From NCBI GenBank assembly GCA_046714215.1, contig JBKKBM010000186.1:1-7696 (forward strand): 7,696 nucleotides of DNA, read 5' to 3'. The notes under the pieces were generated by a model. It had not been told where the DNA came from. It was given only the letters and a program-made list of their open reading frames with translations, and did not search any database. How positions within the stretch are numbered: position 1 is the first letter of the stretch; the number at the start of each line of letters is the position of its first letter. A program made the position numbers and the translations under genes. This stretch comes from DATLCI01 sp046714215. GTDB lineage: Bacteria; Acidobacteriota; Terriglobia; Terriglobales; Acidobacteriaceae. Positions 5,220 to 7,696 of the stretch are shown piece after piece.

Positions 5220-7604
5220 ATGAGCATTGCGGAAAAATTTGTGAGCATGGAATACGGCCCCGCGCTGGAAGACCCGAAAGAAGCGTTGGCGTGGCTCGAC
5301 GGCCACGGCCGCAAGTTCGGACACTTCATCAACGGTGATTGGCAGCAACCGGTCGCGGGCGAATTCTTTGATTCCAACGATCCCTCCACCGGTGATGCCC
5401 TGGCCAAGATCGCGCAGGGCTCGGAAGCCGACGTCGACGCCGCGGTCAAGGCCGCCCGCGCCGCGCTGGCTCCGTGGCAGAAGCTCACCCCTCACGCCCG
5501 CGCACGTTATCTCTATGCCCTGGCGCGCCTGGTGCAGAAACATTCGCGGCGGTTGGCGGTGCTCGAGACCATCGACAACGGCAAACCCATCCGCGAGAGC
5601 CGTGACATTGATATCCCGCTGGTCGCGCGTCACTTCTATCATCACGCCGGCTGGGCGCAATTATTGGACCAGGAGTTTCCCGGATACACCGCCTGCGGCG
5701 TAGTGGGCCAGATCATCCCGTGGAATTTTCCTCTGCTGATGCTGGCGTGGAAGATCGCACCCGCGCTCGCGGCCGGCAATACCGTGGTCCTCAAGCCGGC
5801 GGAGTTCACCCCCATCACCGCCCTCGCGTTTGCCGACCTCTGCAAAGACGCGGGATTACCCAAAGGCGTGGTCAACATCATCACCGGCGACGGACGCACC
5901 GGCGAAGCGCTGGTCAAACATCCTGACATCGACAAGATCGCCTTCACCGGCTCCACCGAAGTGGGACGCCTCATCCGCAAAGCCACGGCGGGCAGCCACA
6001 AGAAACTGTCGCTCGAACTCGGCGGCAAATCACCGTTCATCATCTTTGACGATGCCGACCTCGACAGCGCGGTCGAAGGGCTGGTCGATGGCATCTGGCT
6101 CAACCAGGGGCAAGTCTGCTGCGCGGGCTCACGCCTGCTGATGCAGGAGAGCATCGCGGAAGCACTCGTCGGAAAGATCCGCACGCGCATGGAATCGCTG
6201 CGGGTGGGCGCGCCGCTGGATAAAGCCATCGACATCGGCGCCATTGTTGCGCCGGTGCAACTCGAACGTATCAAGCGACTCGTCGACCAAGGCGTTGCCG
6301 AAGGCGCAGTCTGCTCGCAACCGGCGGGCGCGATGCCGGCCAAGGGCCTCTACTACCCACCGACGCTGCTGACCAACGTGCATCCCACTTCGACTGTGGC
6401 CCAGGAAGAGATATTCGGGCCGGTGCTCGCGGCAATGACCTTCCGCACCGTCGCGGAGGCGGTGGAACTCGCCAACAACACGGTCTATGGACTCGCGGCC
6501 AGCGTGTGGAGCGAAAATATTAACGTCGCGCTGCAAGTGGCGGCGCAGATCAAGGCAGGCGTGGTCTGGGTGAACAGTACCAATCTGTTCGACGCGGCCT
6601 GCGGCTTCGGCGGCTATCGCGAGAGCGGTTACGGACGTGAAGGCGGACGCGAAGGCATGCGCGAATATCTCGAACCGAAGTGGTTCAAAGGTGCCCCGCA
6701 ATTGAAACCGGCTCCAGCCGGAGCGCTGAAGCAGATCGATGCGGACACCGAGGTGGAAGAGCCGCCCATCGATCGCACCATCAAGCTTTATATCGGCGGC
6801 AAGCAGGCGCGTCCGGATTCCGGCTACAGCCTGCCTGTGCTCGCGGCGGATGGCACATTGCTCGGCGAAGCGCCGTTGGGTAATCGCAAGGACATTCGCA
6901 ATGCCGTCGAAGCCGCCCGCAAAGCTTCCGGATGGGCAAAGACTACCGCGCATGGCCGCGCGCAGATGCTTTATTACTTCGCGGAGAATCTGGTTCAGCG
7001 CCGCATCGAGATCAGGGACCGGCTGGCGCGGGTGGTCGGCGCGAAGCAGGCGACGGCGGAGATCGCGCTCAGCATCGATCGCACTTTTTCCTATGCCGCG
7101 TGGGCGGATAAATACGACGGCGCGGTGCACAACCCGCCGATGCGCAACGTCTCCATCGCGATGAATGAACCCATTGGCACCGTCGGCATCATTTGTCCTA
7201 CGGAAATGCCGCTGTTGGGATTCATCTCCACCATCATGCCTGCCATCGCCATGGGCAACACCGTGGTGGCGGTACCGTCGGAGGCTTATCCGCTGATCAT
7301 CGGCGACCTGTATCAGGTCTTTGAGACCAGCGACTTCCCTGCGGGCGTAGTCAACGCCGTCAGCGGACGGGTTTCAGAGCTGATGAAAGTTCTGGCTGAG
7401 CACGACGACATCGACGGTATCTGGTGCTTTGGCGACGAAGCCGCCAGCGCCGCGGTGAAGGGATACTCCATCGGCAACCTGAAGCAGGTGTTCACCAATG
7501 AAGGCCGCGCCCTCGACTGGTTCAAGACCGCGCAGGCTGAAGGCCGCTGGTTCCTCGATCACGCCGTGCAGGTGAAGAACATCTGGGTACCGTACGGGGA
7601 ATAG
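5220..7604 (+). CDS. Two-domain aldehyde dehydrogenase, ALDH16 family
   Basis: A 794-residue NAD(P)+-dependent aldehyde dehydrogenase with an active N-terminal domain and a degenerate C-terminal one. Domain 1 (about 35-487) has all catalytic elements: IIPWNFPL (165-172, Asn169), LKPAE (191-195, Lys192), FTGSTEVG (242-249), LELGGKSPF (265-273, general base Glu266), NQGQVCCAGSR (295-305, nucleophile Cys300) and EEIFGPV (396-402). After a Pro/Ala-rich linker (about 489-515), domain 2 (about 520-794) starts with KLYIGGK and keeps a coenzyme-domain-like fold: GTVGIICPTEMPLL (653-666) and GNTVVAVPSEAYPL (679-692). It has no ELGGK, no GQxC cysteine and no EEIFGPV, and is only about 275 residues long. 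Length and order match ALDH16, including EYGP near the N-terminus, GNLKQVFTNEGR (752-763) and the terminal IWVPYGE. Human ALDH16A1 has lost the nucleophile; this protein keeps it. With deoC upstream, acetaldehyde is the likely substrate (inference). Confidence 0.95.
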   Translation: MSIAEKFVSMEYGPALEDPKEALAWLDGHGRKFGHFINGDWQQPVAGEFFDSNDPSTGDALAKIAQGSEADVDAAVKAARAALAPWQKLTPHARARYLYALARLVQKHSRRLAVLETIDNGKPIRESRDIDIPLVARHFYHHAGWAQLLDQEFPGYTACGVVGQIIPWNFPLLMLAWKIAPALAAGNTVVLKPAEFTPITALAFADLCKDAGLPKGVVNIITGDGRTGEALVKHPDIDKIAFTGSTEVGRLIRKATAGSHKKLSLELGGKSPFIIFDDADLDSAVEGLVDGIWLNQGQVCCAGSRLLMQESIAEALVGKIRTRMESLRVGAPLDKAIDIGAIVAPVQLERIKRLVDQGVAEGAVCSQPAGAMPAKGLYYPPTLLTNVHPTSTVAQEEIFGPVLAAMTFRTVAEAVELANNTVYGLAASVWSENINVALQVAAQIKAGVVWVNSTNLFDAACGFGGYRESGYGREGGREGMREYLEPKWFKGAPQLKPAPAGALKQIDADTEVEEPPIDRTIKLYIGGKQARPDSGYSLPVLAADGTLLGEAPLGNRKDIRNAVEAARKASGWAKTTAHGRAQMLYYFAENLVQRRIEIRDRLARVVGAKQATAEIALSIDRTFSYAAWADKYDGAVHNPPMRNVSIAMNEPIGTVGIICPTEMPLLGFISTIMPAIAMGNTVVAVPSEAYPLIIGDLYQVFETSDFPAGVVNAVSGRVSELMKVLAEHDDIDGIWCFGDEAASAAVKGYSIGNLKQVFTNEGRALDWFKTAQAEGRWFLDHAVQVKNIWVPYGE

Positions 7605-7696
7605 TTGGCTGTTCGTGGCTGGTTGTGTTGTTCGTCGAGTTAGCTCCAACATTCCACGAAATACTTTGTCGCTAAGTTCTTTGGGTCGCTTTTGCC
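7605..7696. other. Non-coding tail after ALDH16, no feature recognised
   Basis: These 92 nt follow the ALDH16 stop to the window edge. The start is G/T-rich, with TGGCT repeated at 7606-7610 and 7616-7620. I see no terminator hairpin with a T-run, no start codon with a ribosome-binding site and no RNA gene. It may be the edge of a further intergenic repeat, but there is too little sequence to say. Confidence 0.4.

Noticed and set aside
6129..7130. A 333-codon open frame on the minus strand antisense to the ALDH16 gene
   Set aside because: It lies wholly inside a confidently recognised coding sequence and its translation shows no domain.
7605..7696. Possible intrinsic terminator after ALDH16
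   Set aside because: I found no stable hairpin followed by a T-run in this stretch.

Overview
The window looks like a chromosomal segment of a GC-rich Gram-negative bacterium. An Acidobacteriota (Terriglobia-like) origin is my best guess, but it is an inference from gene content and from the ATCCGC/ATCTGC-type intergenic repeat, not from a phylogenetic marker. Gram-negative envelope architecture follows from an RND efflux transporter paired with a lipoprotein periplasmic adaptor. No rRNA, tRNA, CRISPR array, transposase or phage gene is visible.

Left half, minus strand (transcribed right to left): an aldo/keto reductase (4022-3051), a membrane-anchored GGDEF diguanylate cyclase (2971-1721, GTG start), an RND adaptor lipoprotein (1608-508), and the first 77 codons of an HAE1-type RND transporter (231-1, running off the left edge). 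The gaps are 79, 112 and 276 nt. The last gap is unusually long for an adaptor/transporter pair and is filled with short repeats: 10-bp-period ATCYGC units, a perfect 10-bp inverted repeat and a T/C-rich tandem repeat. Only the adaptor and transporter are an obvious functional unit, as two parts of a tripartite pump whose outer-membrane partner is not in view. The 2972-3050 gap holds nothing I can name.

Right half, plus strand: a tight two-gene operon divergent from the aldo/keto reductase across a 120-nt intergenic region. The first gene is a long, eukaryote-like deoxyribose-phosphate aldolase (deoC, 4143-5198, GTG start). After 21 nt comes a 794-residue two-domain aldehyde dehydrogenase of the ALDH16 type (5220-7604). 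The likely joint job is deoxynucleoside/deoxyribose catabolism. DeoC would split 2-deoxyribose-5-phosphate into glyceraldehyde-3-phosphate and acetaldehyde, and the dehydrogenase would oxidise the acetaldehyde (or a related aldehyde) to the acid with NAD(P)+. The N-terminal ALDH domain keeps its catalytic residues; the C-terminal domain is a shortened pseudo-dehydrogenase, the hallmark of ALDH16.

The most interesting point is this pairing. Both proteins are closer in architecture to their animal counterparts (DERA, ALDH16A1) than to the usual enterobacterial enzymes, and they sit in one operon. The last 92 nt (7605-7696) hold no gene that I can see.
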